Of a stretch of 64,000 nucleotides of DNA, positions 18,653 through 28,239 are shown piece by piece. The notes beneath the pieces are model-generated. The model made no database searches and was not told the DNA's origin. It saw nothing but the letters and a program-made list of their open reading frames with translations. Position 1 is the stretch's first letter. Every line of letters starts with the position of its first letter. Position numbers and translations under genes: made by a program. The stretch comes from Anaerolineae bacterium (GTDB taxonomy: Bacteria; Chloroflexota; Anaerolineae; Anaerolineales; Villigracilaceae): contig QEXW01000136.1 in assembly GCA_003130845.1 (NCBI GenBank), positions 56,704 to 120,703 of the forward strand, read 5' to 3'.

Positions 18653-19435
18653 ATGACTCCCTCGACGATTGGCAGCATCAACCTGCTTCCTGAAGCCCAA
18701 AAACGTGAAATTTACAGCCGTGTCATCCCGACCGAATTGCTTGACCGCTTCGGTTTGCCACCAGTTGATTCACAGCGTTTACAATCCCTCTTGCACTTTC
18801 GCTTTGCCCCAGGCACCACGGATGTGGAAATGCGCTTATACCACGAGCCGCATTTTCCGGACCCGATTCTATACGGCCACCTGACCGACACCATCAATGG
18901 CCAGGTGCATGTTTTGCTTTACATTTTGAACGACCCGGATTCGCCCCGCTTCAACGTTGATATGATGCCCGATGGCTCCTCAACGCGTTTTGGCACTCTC
19001 AAACGAAACCTTGAGGCCGAAATGGCTGCTCTGCAAGCCGGCTTGGCGCCCGGGCAAATTCGGCGCGGATTGCGCCTGCTGGCGCCAGCCATTGTTGCGT
19101 TTGAGCGGTTTATTTCCAGCTTGGGGCATGAAATTTATTTCGTTGAGCCTTTGTATTATCACAACGCCGTGATTTTTGAGCGGTATGGCTTTGCTTATCA
19201 GATGGGACGCCGGCTGATGGAGCGCATTGAAGCCGGCTTTGCGCCAGGAGGCCACTTGCTCGAAAAGTTGGATGGTTCCACTCCATTCCGCTCGCCGCAG
19301 GCGGCCCACAGCATCCGTCTACGCTCCTGGGCAATTCACGATGGGATTTTGGGTGAACCGTTTACCAATGTCACCATGTACAAACGCGTTGGGAAATCGG
19401 CAGGAATTACCACTTGCCCGAGTTGTACCTGGTAA
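18653..19435 (+). CDS. Conserved-looking protein of unknown function
   Basis: 260 aa, soluble, not recognised. It lacks a signal peptide and membrane segments. Segments such as HFRFAPGTTDVEMRLYHEPH, DPILYGHLTDTINGQVHVLL and YFVEPLYYHNAVIFERYGFA read like a well-folded alpha/beta domain, and the Cys pair near the end (TTCPSCTW) could bind metal. An alternative start at 18620 overlaps the smpB stop. I chose 18653 because AGGGAAAG lies just upstream. It is close to smpB and probably co-transcribed with it. Confidence 0.6.
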   Translation: MTPSTIGSINLLPEAQKREIYSRVIPTELLDRFGLPPVDSQRLQSLLHFRFAPGTTDVEMRLYHEPHFPDPILYGHLTDTINGQVHVLLYILNDPDSPRFNVDMMPDGSSTRFGTLKRNLEAEMAALQAGLAPGQIRRGLRLLAPAIVAFERFISSLGHEIYFVEPLYYHNAVIFERYGFAYQMGRRLMERIEAGFAPGGHLLEKLDGSTPFRSPQAAHSIRLRSWAIHDGILGEPFTNVTMYKRVGKSAGITTCPSCTW

Positions 19436-19457
19436 GAGCTGGCTATGCCCTGTGGCG

Positions 19458-20420
19458 TTATTCATCTCTTAACTTTTTCAATTGAAGTTCAATGAAGACC
19501 TCTACCATCGTGGGGTCAAAGTGTTGACCAGAACCGCGCCGTAGGAAGCGGATTGCTTCCGTTGGTGTAATCCCTTTATGATAGGGGCGGTCAGAAATCA
19601 GAGCATCATACACATCCACAATCGCCATCAAGCGACCCTCACGAGGAATTTTTTCTCCGGCCAGGCCTTCCGGGTAACCGGTTCCATCCCAGCGCTCGTG
19701 ATGGTAGAGAACATATGGTTTCGCCAGGCGAAGGTGTGGTACGCTTTCGATGATGTGTGCGCCGGCAACCGTGTGATTGCGCATAATTTGAATCTCTTCC
19801 GGGGTGAGCAGACCGGGTTTGTTTAGCACAGATTCGGGGGTGCTGATTTTTCCGACATCGTGCAACAATGCGCCGAATTCAAGGATAATCATCTCTTCAA
19901 GCGGCCAACCCAATTCACGCCCTAATTCGAGCGCCGATTGTTGCACACGCTCTACATGACCGCGCGTATAGGCATCGCGTGCCTCGATGACGTTGGCCAG
20001 CAGGATGATGGTCTGCAAATGAGCCTGATGGGAATCAAATAATTCTGCCGCTCGCCTGCGCTCCAAGCGAGATTTGACGGCAATCAGCAAATCTTGTGGT
20101 TGAAATGGCTTGAAGAGGTAATCATCTACGCCCAATCGTTTGGCGTTATACACATCATCATGTTCTGAGAGCGCTGAGAGAAAGAGAAATGGCACAACGG
20201 ACCCCGACCGCAGACTGCGCACGGCTTCCAACAGTTGAAAACCGTTTAAGATGGGCATACTAATATCGGAAACGACCAGGTCGGGATTGATTTGCTCGAA
20301 AGCATCGAGGGCTGCTTTTCCATTGGGGTAAGCAAATACTTCGTACCCATCAATTTCCAGAATGGCGCGCGTCATTTGACGCAACATGTCATCATCTTCA
20401 GCCAGTAGAATACGAGTCAT
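19458..20420 (-). CDS. Response regulator with HD-GYP output domain
   Basis: 320 aa. The N-terminal receiver (1-120) carries DDD, the phospho-acceptor Asp in LVVSDISMPILNG and the Lys in YLFKPF. The C-terminal HD-GYP domain shows LLHDVGK and HHERWDGTGYPEGL, an intact set for c-di-GMP phosphodiesterase activity as in RpfG. The start is the ATG at 20420, two bases after the stop of the beta-propeller gene. It is the last gene of a five-gene signalling run (25467 down to 19458). Confidence 0.92.
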   Translation of the reverse strand: MTRILLAEDDDMLRQMTRAILEIDGYEVFAYPNGKAALDAFEQINPDLVVSDISMPILNGFQLLEAVRSLRSGSVVPFLFLSALSEHDDVYNAKRLGVDDYLFKPFQPQDLLIAVKSRLERRRAAELFDSHQAHLQTIILLANVIEARDAYTRGHVERVQQSALELGRELGWPLEEMIILEFGALLHDVGKISTPESVLNKPGLLTPEEIQIMRNHTVAGAHIIESVPHLRLAKPYVLYHHERWDGTGYPEGLAGEKIPREGRLMAIVDVYDALISDRPYHKGITPTEAIRFLRRGSGQHFDPTMVEVFIELQLKKLRDE

Positions 20421-20422
20421 GG

Positions 20423-21436
20423 TTAAGGTCCCCAACGAGGCTGCCAGTCGCAGTACTCGTTATTGGTTAAGCGGGTCAGATGGGTGCCATCAATGCGCAT
20501 TTTGTAAATTTCGCATCCATGTACATTTCGAAACCGGTCGAAATATGCGGTAAAGACCACCCATTGCCCATCGGGCGAAAAGGCAGGCCCCTGGCTGTTT
20601 CCGCCAGGTGGAGTGAGTTGTCGGGGGGGCAGTCCATCGAGTGAGAGCAGAAACAGTTCCCGTTCCCACGCGCGCCCAGAATACGTGACAATGTAACGGC
20701 CATCCGCTGACCAATCGCTGCGCCCGCGTAAGAGCGGCAGGTCGGACACTTGTTGTAACCCGCTACCGTCTAGAGCGATGGTCATCAGCTGAGCGCGGTC
20801 ACCTATCTGCGAGGCAAACAAAATTTTTTGCCCGTCGGGTGACCAGGTGGGGTCCCAGCCATTGTTGTAGAGCAGGCGCGGGTTACTGCCATCCCGATTC
20901 ATCAGCCAAATCATGTCCTGTTTGCCATCGCTTTGTGTATAGGCAATTTGCCGTCCATCCGGCGAGACTTCTGGGGCGATACCGGCTTGTCCCAGGTTGA
21001 TGAGTTCTCCAGAGGCTAGATTGAGTTCGTAAATGTAAAAGTTGGTGCCATCTAAGTTAGAAGAAAACAAAACGCTTTTTCCATCAGGTGATAGCGATGG
21101 GTAATAGTGCCGCGCATTGTCATTGGTCGTCAATCGCCGCTGAGAACTGCCATCTGCATTCATTATACAGATTTGGTCCGATTGTGCTATACGGAAAATC
21201 TGGCAAACATAGACAATTTTTCCTCCTGTCGTTGGACCAGGAGAAGAGACAGGTTGCGCTGTGGCTGTTGGAACAGAAGCGTTCGGTTGCGGTGGACGAG
21301 TTGGAAAGATGAGCGGGGGTGGGGTAGGTCGGGCGTTGGTAATGCTTCGGCGTGCTAGGAAAACCCCCAAACAAGTGATTAGGCCAAAAGCAAGGCAGAC
21401 CAGACCAAAAAGAAGTGCAGCGGTTTTATGTGACAC
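20423..21436 (-). CDS. Membrane-anchored TolB-like beta-propeller protein
   Basis: 337 aa. One N-terminal hydrophobic segment (about 5-28) is followed by a Pro/Thr linker (TPPPLIFPTRPPQP) and then repeated TolB/PD40 blades: ADGSSQRRLT, SPDGKSVLFSS, SPDGRQIAYTQ, SPDGQKILFAS, SADGRYIVTYS and SPDGQWVVFTA. It is likely anchored outside the membrane and could be a ligand- or protein-binding sensor partner. It starts with GTG at 21436, overlapping the preceding gene by 11 bases, which suggests translational coupling to the HD-GYP genes on both sides. Confidence 0.75.
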   Translation of the reverse strand: MSHKTAALLFGLVCLAFGLITCLGVFLARRSITNARPTPPPLIFPTRPPQPNASVPTATAQPVSSPGPTTGGKIVYVCQIFRIAQSDQICIMNADGSSQRRLTTNDNARHYYPSLSPDGKSVLFSSNLDGTNFYIYELNLASGELINLGQAGIAPEVSPDGRQIAYTQSDGKQDMIWLMNRDGSNPRLLYNNGWDPTWSPDGQKILFASQIGDRAQLMTIALDGSGLQQVSDLPLLRGRSDWSADGRYIVTYSGRAWERELFLLSLDGLPPRQLTPPGGNSQGPAFSPDGQWVVFTAYFDRFRNVHGCEIYKMRIDGTHLTRLTNNEYCDWQPRWGP

Positions 21437-22868
21437 TGTTCAAAACGTTGACGTTTGGTTTGCCGCTGGTGAGTTGAGCGGTGCGTGTATCTTTGAAGAC
21501 ACCCTTATTATGTAGTTCAATGAAGACTTCCACGATTTTAGGGTCGAAATAAATCCCAGCATATTTGCGAATATACTCTAGCACGGATTCTTCGGTGCAG
21601 CCACGGCGGTAAGGCCGGTTGGAGAGCAAAGCATCCCAGACATCTACAATCGAAAAAATGCGCGCCGCCAGAGGAATTTCCTCCCCTTTCAACCCGCGCG
21701 GATATCCCGAACCATCCCATCGTTCGTGGTGGCAATAGGGAATATCGAGTGCAGGACGCAGATAGGAAATGGGATAGAGCATTTGTAAGGCGTATTCGGG
21801 ATGTTTGCGCATTTCGGCCCATTCTTCATCGGTCAGTGCGCCTGGTTTTTGCAGAATGCGGTCTGAAATGCCCATTTTGCCGATGTCGTGCAGTAAGGCA
21901 CCCCGCCGTAGATGGACAATTTCTTCTTCTGGAACGCCTAAGGCACGCGCCAGGCGCACAGCGGCTGCGGTGACGCGCTGGGTATGCCCCTCCGTTTCTT
22001 TGTCTCGTAAGTCCAAAACGCGTGACCAACCTTCGATGGTTTCGTCATAGGCTTCTGCTAAATGTTCGTGGGCGCGCTGCAGCTCAATTTCGGCTCGTTT
22101 TCGTTCGGTAATATCGCGGATGATGGAAATAATGCAGGGTTCATGGTTAACTTCGATAATGCGTGCTGAAACCAACCCAAACCAGTGTTCATTGGTTTTT
22201 GTCTTAAACACGGCCTCGATGTTGTTGACTTGGCTTTGGAGCTGCATGGAGAGCAGGAAGGAGCGGTATTCATCCAGGTTCGACCAGATATTAAGGGCCA
22301 TGCTGGGTTTGCCAAGCGTTTCTTCCGATGTGTAGCCAGTGAGCGCGGTAAACCCCTCATTAATTTCGATATATGTACCGTCCGAAAGGCGGGTAATTGA
22401 AATGGCATCGGGAGAAATGCGAAACGCCTTGGAAAATTTATCCTCTGATAAGCGTAGCGCCTCATCGGCTTTGCGCTTTTGATCGCGCAACGCTTTTTGT
22501 TGCAAGGCGCGTTCGACGGCTTGCCCCAAGCGACTCAGGCGGTCTTTCAGTAAGTAATCGGCGGCACCTTGTTTCATCGTTTCGACGGCTGCTTCTTCAC
22601 TGATTGTGCCGGTGATAACGATAAACGGAATGTCATATCCCCGCTCTTGCAAAAGATGGAGTGCTTGCATGGCAGTAAACTGCGGCAAGCTATAATCGGC
22701 CAGAATAATATCTGGCTTAGTATCTATGGCGCGTGAGTACTCGTCTTTTGTATCCACCCTGGCACTTGTGCAATCATACCCTGAGCGTTTTAAGGCATAC
22801 AAAATCAGTTCAGCATCCGATGGTCGGTCTTCCAGAATCAAAACGTTTAGGTGTGTTTTGTCTGCCAT
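21426..22868 (-). CDS. Receiver-PAS-HD-GYP response regulator
   Basis: 480 aa: receiver (about 8-125, DIILADYSLPQF, LLKDRLS), PAS sensor (about 145-275, GFTALTGYTSEETLG), short coiled coil, then HD-GYP (about 290-460) with LLHDIGK and HHERWDGSGYPRGL intact. Predicted to degrade c-di-GMP in response to phosphorylation and a PAS ligand. It sits eight bases after the single-domain receiver and overlaps the beta-propeller gene. With the HD-GYP protein at 19458 it makes two c-di-GMP hydrolases in one operon; no GGDEF cyclase lies in the window. Confidence 0.92.
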   Translation of the reverse strand: MADKTHLNVLILEDRPSDAELILYALKRSGYDCTSARVDTKDEYSRAIDTKPDIILADYSLPQFTAMQALHLLQERGYDIPFIVITGTISEEAAVETMKQGAADYLLKDRLSRLGQAVERALQQKALRDQKRKADEALRLSEDKFSKAFRISPDAISITRLSDGTYIEINEGFTALTGYTSEETLGKPSMALNIWSNLDEYRSFLLSMQLQSQVNNIEAVFKTKTNEHWFGLVSARIIEVNHEPCIISIIRDITERKRAEIELQRAHEHLAEAYDETIEGWSRVLDLRDKETEGHTQRVTAAAVRLARALGVPEEEIVHLRRGALLHDIGKMGISDRILQKPGALTDEEWAEMRKHPEYALQMLYPISYLRPALDIPYCHHERWDGSGYPRGLKGEEIPLAARIFSIVDVWDALLSNRPYRRGCTEESVLEYIRKYAGIYFDPKIVEVFIELHNKGVFKDTRTAQLTSGKPNVNVLNSVT

Positions 22869-22876
22869 GTCGGTTG

Positions 22877-23326
22877 TTAACCGTTGGAGATGGGAACTTG
22901 ATTCAGTAAAAGCCAGTAAAGACCGACATCACGCACTGCTTGGGTAAATTGTTCAAAATCAATCGGTTTGACGATGTAGCTATTCACCCCTAGGTTGTAC
23001 GTTTCGAGGATGTCACGTTCTTCTCGCGAAGAGGTCAGGACAACAACAGGGATAGTGCGTGTGGCTTCGTTGGATTTGAGTTTTCGTAAAACTTCTTGGC
23101 CATCAATCTTGGGGAGTTTCAGGTCGAGCAAAATCAAGCGCGGCAACTGAATGGGCGGCTTTTCTTCATCAGCTAGAGAGCCAAAAATGTATTCTAGTGC
23201 TTCGGCACCATCGCGGGCATGGCGAATATGATTGGCGATTTTGAACTTGCGCAATGCATAAAGCGACAACTCGGCATCATTTGGGTTATCTTCTACCAAC
23301 AAAATTTCAACAGGCATTTCGGTCAT
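22877..23326 (-). CDS. Single-domain response regulator (Rcp1-like)
   Basis: 149 aa, receiver only: LLVEDNPNDAEL, the phospho-Asp in LILLDLKLPKIDGQE, the VVLTSS switch Thr and SYIVKPIDF. The NPNDAEL signature places it with the Rcp1/CheY-like regulators that serve PAS/phytochrome-type kinases. It follows the hybrid sensor kinase gene by 92 bases and probably relays its phosphate. Confidence 0.92.
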   Translation of the reverse strand: MTEMPVEILLVEDNPNDAELSLYALRKFKIANHIRHARDGAEALEYIFGSLADEEKPPIQLPRLILLDLKLPKIDGQEVLRKLKSNEATRTIPVVVLTSSREERDILETYNLGVNSYIVKPIDFEQFTQAVRDVGLYWLLLNQVPISNG

Positions 23327-23418
23327 TCCCGCCTCCCCGGGATAGGCAGATAATCCGTTTCAAAAAATTATAATGGTTTCTCCCCAAAGATACCAGGCTG
23401 AATTTGTCCAAAAAGTTA

Positions 23419-25467
23419 TCAATTTTGCTCGTTTTGTGCGTGGGGAAGGGCAAAGTAGAAGGTCGCTCCTTGGCCAGGGATGGCTTCTGCCCAGGTCCGT
23501 CCCCTGTGCCGACGGATGATGCGCTGGACGATGGCTAGTCCTACGCCGGTGCCTTCAAATTCATCGGTGCGATGCAAGCGTTGAAAAACCCCAAACAATT
23601 TATCTGCGTAGCGCATATCGAACCCAGCGCCATTGTCTTTGACGAAATAAATCCACTCTTGTTCTGTGTGCGTTGCGCCGATTTCAATGACGGCGGGGTC
23701 TTTGCCGCGCGTGAATTTTAAAGCGTTGGAAAGCAAGTTTAACCATACTTGTTGAATGAGTGCAGGGTCACCATAACAGCTGGGTAGTTCAGCCATTTGT
23801 AGTACGATATTTCGTCCAGTTCGTTCTGATTGCAGGATATTGAGAGCATGATCAACCTGTTCGTGCATATTGATTAACGAGAGATTGAGGGGTTGTCGGC
23901 TCAGGCGTGAAAATGTCAGCAAGTCGTCAATCAGTTGCCCCATTTGTTGTGCATTTTCGCGAATGACGACCAGGTAATGCAGCGTTTCTTCGGAAACCTG
24001 CCCGTTTAGGCTATCCCATAAAATCCGGCCAAATCCATTGATTGCCCGCAGCGGCGCGCGCAGGTCGTGCGAAATTGAGTAAGAAAAGGCTTCTAGTTCT
24101 TTATTGGCAGATTCCAGTGCGGCAGTGCGTTCTCTAACGCGTTGTTCTAGCGCTTCATTCAGTGCCTGAATTTCCTTTTCGGCGGCTTTGCGGTCGGTAA
24201 TGTCAGTTGCGTTGAAAATGGCCATATCCACATGTCCATTATCAATCACCGGTGAAATGTTGCAAGAAAGCCAAAGCGTTTTTTTGTCGGTTGCTTTCAG
24301 GCGAATTTCAAACGAAGCGGTTTCTCTTTCTCGAAAAACGCGCATCAGCAAATTTTGTTTTTCGTGATTGTCATCTCCGGGCATATACGCCAAGATAGAT
24401 TGTCCTAGCATTTCTTCTCGTTTTAGGCCATATAAACCCCGGTTGACGAACAAGATTTCACCATGACGATTAATGGTAAAAATCAACTGTGGGGTGTTTT
24501 CCATCAACGTTCGCCAGCGGGCTTCCGATTCCCGTAGGGCATCTTCGGCTTGCTTGCGTTCTACAGCCAGGGCGATTTGACTAGCGATCAATGACAAGGT
24601 TTCTTGCTCTTGCACCCCAATTCGTGTGTGTTTATCGTAGTTTTTGAGTGCAAGCATGCCGAGCACGCCTCGATTGGTTTTTAAGGGAACCCCTAACCAG
24701 TCTACAACCGCTTTGCGTTTACGGGGTAGTTTTCCCACGCGTTGGCTGAGCATCTCTTGCGAGAGCAGTAAAGGCTGTCCAGAATCAATCACCTGGGTGA
24801 CTAGGCCATTATCGGGTTGATGCACAGAAGGCCATGTGTCGTGAACATCGTAGTGATAAGGATACGTGACCAAGCCAGCCGTCGGGTTATACATGGCAAC
24901 AAGCAAATTTTTTGCGGGCAAAATGTTTCTTAAGATGTCATGAACCAAGGAGAAAAATTCAAACAGCGTCTGACTGGATTGTGCGGCCTGGAAAATGCGA
25001 TAGATGGCAACCTGAATTTGTTCTACTCGTTTTCGTTCATGAACATTGCGCACAGAAGCCAGTAAATAATTCTCCTCGCCGATTGCGACGATTTGGGCGC
25101 TCACTTCAACCCAAAAAAAATCCCCCGATTTGTGCCTGGCGTGCCACTCAAAAACTTGCGGGCCGTGTTCGTCAATGCGCTCAAACCAGCGAAGTGCGTT
25201 TTGCTGATTAGAAGATGATGTGCCGGCACTGATTTTTGTAAAATGCAATCCACATGCCTCCGAATGGCTGAAGCCGTACAGTTCTTCAAAGCGGGGATTG
25301 ACATCGAGAATAATGCCATCCTTCAGACGCAAGAGTATGGTTGCATCTGGCCCATTCTCAAACAAAGAGCGATAGTATCTCTCACTGAACTGGAGAGACC
25401 GGTTTTGCTCTTCAAGTTCTCGAATGCGTTGTTCTAAGTTCTCAACTTCAATCTTGGTTTTTTTCAT
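23419..25467 (-). CDS. PAS-GAF-PAS sensor histidine kinase
   Basis: 682 aa, no membrane segment seen, so a cytoplasmic sensor. Order: N-terminal coiled coil (1-25), PAS (about 28-150), GAF (about 165-315), PAS (about 325-445), coiled coil, HisKA with SYSISHDLRAPLRAING (about 475) and HATPase with LNLLSNALKFTRG and DNGAGFDMRYADKLF. It is the first gene of the signalling operon and the likely phosphodonor of the two following receivers. Neither PAS nor GAF shows an obvious haem or bilin residue. Confidence 0.93.
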   Translation of the reverse strand: MKKTKIEVENLEQRIRELEEQNRSLQFSERYYRSLFENGPDATILLRLKDGIILDVNPRFEELYGFSHSEACGLHFTKISAGTSSSNQQNALRWFERIDEHGPQVFEWHARHKSGDFFWVEVSAQIVAIGEENYLLASVRNVHERKRVEQIQVAIYRIFQAAQSSQTLFEFFSLVHDILRNILPAKNLLVAMYNPTAGLVTYPYHYDVHDTWPSVHQPDNGLVTQVIDSGQPLLLSQEMLSQRVGKLPRKRKAVVDWLGVPLKTNRGVLGMLALKNYDKHTRIGVQEQETLSLIASQIALAVERKQAEDALRESEARWRTLMENTPQLIFTINRHGEILFVNRGLYGLKREEMLGQSILAYMPGDDNHEKQNLLMRVFRERETASFEIRLKATDKKTLWLSCNISPVIDNGHVDMAIFNATDITDRKAAEKEIQALNEALEQRVRERTAALESANKELEAFSYSISHDLRAPLRAINGFGRILWDSLNGQVSEETLHYLVVIRENAQQMGQLIDDLLTFSRLSRQPLNLSLINMHEQVDHALNILQSERTGRNIVLQMAELPSCYGDPALIQQVWLNLLSNALKFTRGKDPAVIEIGATHTEQEWIYFVKDNGAGFDMRYADKLFGVFQRLHRTDEFEGTGVGLAIVQRIIRRHRGRTWAEAIPGQGATFYFALPHAQNEQN

Positions 25468-25684
25468 TCACTCGAATCCTGAAAGCACAACGACAAATTC
25501 GTCATCGGCCCAGAAACACCATCTAATACATCAGCAAAAGCCCCATGTTTAGCAGAGCCAAATCATCAAGTCTCATTAAAAATTTTACTCGATAGTTGTT
25601 CCTTTGCTACTGTTTTCTCATATTAACCAAATGACAAACAGGAAACGATATAGAGATGCAACGAGTCACTGAAGAAGTTTTGGC

Positions 25685-25690
25685 TACAAT
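25685..25690 (+). promoter_or_regulatory. -10 box giving a leaderless kinase transcript
   Basis: TACAAT, six bases (CAATTT), then ATGG at 25697. No Shine-Dalgarno sequence is present. It is the third case in this window of this exact spacing. Confidence 0.5.
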
Positions 25691-25696
25691 CAATTT

Positions 25697-27187
25697 ATGG
25701 CACAAAAAACACCTTTGACTGACAACATCATCTTGGTGGTTGTATCTAACCCTGTCTTACAACAAGCCGTGCATGAACTGCTGGAGAACACCATGTTTCG
25801 GCCAGAGTTTTGCAACACGTCCGAACAAAGTTTGCAGCGGGCTGAAGAATTGCTTCCGGCGGTGATTATCGTAGATACAGACTTTTCGCTAAACCCCTAT
25901 GAAACGTGTCGTCGCCTGCGGGCCAGCCGGGTGTTGAATCATATTCCGATTTTGATGCTTTCTTCGCGCCAGAATCGAGACGAGCGTGCCGCCGGTTTGA
26001 GCGCTGGCGCTGATGATTTCCTGGAAAAACCGCTGGATGGGTTGGAATTGCTTGCACGATTGAGAACGCTCAGCCGTTTGAACAGCCAGCGACTGCTCTT
26101 AAGCAATCTCTCGCGCTTCACTTGGATGGCTGAGCATGCCCAGGAGGGTTATCTCTTGCTCAACCGTCCTGGAGTTATTTTATATGCCAATGAACGTGCT
26201 ATGGAACTGCTTAACCTGGATGATGACTATCTAGGGATACCATTTATTCACGCCGTTGAGCATTTGTATCTGCCCCAACCGACCAGTGTATGGCAAAACT
26301 GGTTGGAAGACCCTGAACCCTGTTTTTTGGTACAACCGGAAACCCCAACCGCACGCGCTGCTTGGCTTATCCTTGAAGCGCATGAAATTGAAGCGGGAGA
26401 TGAATATCAACGTATTGTTCGTCTGCGGGATGTGACCGAACGGATGTCCATTTATCAGGACATGCGCCGTTTTCATACTGTGGTGGCCCATAAACTGCGT
26501 ACGCCGATGTCTATCATGGTCAGTAATCTCAGCATCATCAAAAATAAAATGGAGATGATGACCTCCGATGAAATCCGTGAGTACGTACGGGGTGCTATCG
26601 GTGGAGCAGAACGCCTGGCGGGAGAAATTCGTAAAATTTTGAGTTATATTGATGCTCCGTTGGCCCTCAACCTGGGTCAGCCGGCCCGGCTGCAAATCGT
26701 CCCTGACTTGTTGCAACAACTTTGTCATCTGCTCGAACTAGATAATGTCACTCTTTCTTTGCCAGAAGAGTTATCTGAGCAAACAATTGCTCTCACGCCT
26801 GATGCGTTAGAAATGATTTTACATGAACTGCTAGAAAATGCGCGCAAATTTCATCCACAGCACAATCCGACAATCGAAATTTCTATTGGGCAAAATGTGG
26901 ATGGCTTTATCAATTTCCGTGTTGCCGATGATGGAATGAACCTGACCCCAGAACAACTCCGCTGGGCTTGGCTGCCCTATGTACAAGGGGAAAAAGACTT
27001 CACCGGCGAATTGCCCGGCATGGGGCTGGGTTTTCCCATGGTTGCTACCCTGGTCTGGAAAGTAGGCGGTGATTTACGTTTACGTAACCGTCCAGATGGC
27101 CCTGGCATTGTGGTTGAAATGACCATTCCACTGGAACAAACTATCCGACAGGTAGAACGCCAAGCGATTCCCTACCGAAACGGATAA
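25697..27187 (+). CDS. Receiver-PAS-histidine kinase hybrid
   Basis: 496 aa: an N-terminal receiver (about 10-130; VIIVDTDFSLNPYE, DDFLEKPLDG), a PAS domain (about 140-260), HisKA with VVAHKLRTPMSIM and a degenerate-looking HATPase (HELLENARKFHPQHNPTIEI, VADDGMNLTPEQ, GMGLGFPMVATLV). An inverted domain order with the receiver first is common among cyanobacterial and Chloroflexota sensors. It is divergent from the 23419-25467 kinase; the 229-bp gap holds only the promoters. A terminator follows. Confidence 0.9.
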   Translation: MAQKTPLTDNIILVVVSNPVLQQAVHELLENTMFRPEFCNTSEQSLQRAEELLPAVIIVDTDFSLNPYETCRRLRASRVLNHIPILMLSSRQNRDERAAGLSAGADDFLEKPLDGLELLARLRTLSRLNSQRLLLSNLSRFTWMAEHAQEGYLLLNRPGVILYANERAMELLNLDDDYLGIPFIHAVEHLYLPQPTSVWQNWLEDPEPCFLVQPETPTARAAWLILEAHEIEAGDEYQRIVRLRDVTERMSIYQDMRRFHTVVAHKLRTPMSIMVSNLSIIKNKMEMMTSDEIREYVRGAIGGAERLAGEIRKILSYIDAPLALNLGQPARLQIVPDLLQQLCHLLELDNVTLSLPEELSEQTIALTPDALEMILHELLENARKFHPQHNPTIEISIGQNVDGFINFRVADDGMNLTPEQLRWAWLPYVQGEKDFTGELPGMGLGFPMVATLVWKVGGDLRLRNRPDGPGIVVEMTIPLEQTIRQVERQAIPYRNG

Positions 27188-27216
27188 AATTCGGAGAATT
27201 TGACGTATAATTCTAG

Positions 27217-27246
27217 GCCTGATGGTCAGCCGTCAGGTCTTTTTTT
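27217..27246 (+). terminator. Intrinsic terminator after the hybrid kinase
   Basis: CCTGATGG / CCGTCAGG (one G-U) around TCAG at 27218-27237, followed by TCTTTTTTT. A TATAAT lies just before it at 27206-27211. If that box is used, the hairpin would sit in the leader of the deacetylase gene. Confidence 0.7.
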
Positions 27247-27258
27247 CATGGAGCCAAG

Positions 27259-28098
27259 ATGACCAAAGCGCACACACTTCTTGCTGTTCTTGCTCATCCG
27301 GATGACGAATCCTTCGGTATGGGCGGCACACTCGCCCTATATGCCGAGCGGGGTTGGGATGTGTATTTGGTTTGCGCCACACGCGGTGAGGCCGGCACAG
27401 TAGACCCACACCATCTGCAAGGATTTGACTCGATTGCTGCTCTACGCGAAAGCGAATTGCGTTGTGCGGCTCAGCACTTGGGTCTAAAGAATGTCTTTTT
27501 CTTGGATTATCGCGATTCCGGCATGCCGGGTATGGCAGATAATCATCACCCGAACGCGCAAATCAATGCCCCGCTGGAAGAAGTTGCTGCGAAAGTGGTG
27601 CGTTATCTCCGCGAATTGAAACCTGATATTGTCTTGACCTTTGACCCGATTGGTGCTTACCGCCATCCTGACCACATTCACATCCATCAGGCGACCGTGC
27701 TGGCTTTTGAAAAATCGGCTGACCCCTCGTTTGCGCCTGAAGCCGGGTCGCCTTTTCAGCCCAAGAAACTCTACTTTCACACCATTCCGCGCGGGTTCCT
27801 TAAGTTGGCTGTCCGCCTGATTCGTCTCTTTGGCGGTGACCCGACAAAGTGGGGACGCAACAAAGATATTGATTTGCAATCACTGGCGAATGTAGATTTT
27901 CCGACCCATGCGCGGATTGATTACACCCGCGTTTCTGAAAAGAAAACCCTGGCCAGTGCCTGCCATGCCTCGCAGGGTGGTAGCCAAATGCGGCGGGGCG
28001 TGATTGGTGCTATTTTTCGCTTGTTGGGGGAGCGTGATACCTACATGCGCGCCTATCCGCCTGTCCAACCCGGTGAGAAGATAGCCAACGAGCTTTGA
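27259..28098 (+). CDS. PIG-L/LmbE-family deacetylase
   Basis: 279 aa of the zinc-dependent N-acetylglucosaminyl deacetylase family. The metal site reads AHPDDESFGMGGTLALY at about 13-29 and the later HPDH at about 136-139; CATRGEAGTVDP and EIN-like ELRCAAQHLG are also typical. Family members act on GlcNAc-inositol compounds (MshB, BshB) or thiol conjugates. No mycothiol or bacillithiol synthesis partner lies nearby, so the substrate is open. A terminator follows, so it is likely monocistronic. Confidence 0.88.
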   Translation: MTKAHTLLAVLAHPDDESFGMGGTLALYAERGWDVYLVCATRGEAGTVDPHHLQGFDSIAALRESELRCAAQHLGLKNVFFLDYRDSGMPGMADNHHPNAQINAPLEEVAAKVVRYLRELKPDIVLTFDPIGAYRHPDHIHIHQATVLAFEKSADPSFAPEAGSPFQPKKLYFHTIPRGFLKLAVRLIRLFGGDPTKWGRNKDIDLQSLANVDFPTHARIDYTRVSEKKTLASACHASQGGSQMRRGVIGAIFRLLGERDTYMRAYPPVQPGEKIANEL

Positions 28099-28116
28099 AA
28101 TATCTTTTGTAGTACC

Positions 28117-28152
28117 ATCTCCGTCTGGTAGATACCAGGCGGAGATATTTTT
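28117..28152 (+). terminator. Intrinsic terminator after the PIG-L gene
   Basis: ATCTCCGTCTGG pairs with CCAGGCGGAGAT (one T-G mismatch) around a 6-nt loop, followed by ATTTTTG. Confidence 0.75.
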
Positions 28153-28181
28153 GGGGGAACAAAATCGGTCGCTCATTCGTC

Positions 28182-28212
28182 TTGAAAAATGGCACGTGAA
28201 CGGTGATACAAT
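28182..28212 (+). promoter_or_regulatory. Promoter of the Yip1/ABC cluster
   Basis: TTGAAA (28182-28187) and TACAAT (28207-28212) with a long 19-bp spacer, placed right after a terminator and 28 bases before the first ATG of the cluster. Confidence 0.4.
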
Positions 28213-28239
28213 CCCACAGAGAATGTAACTCAAACTACT

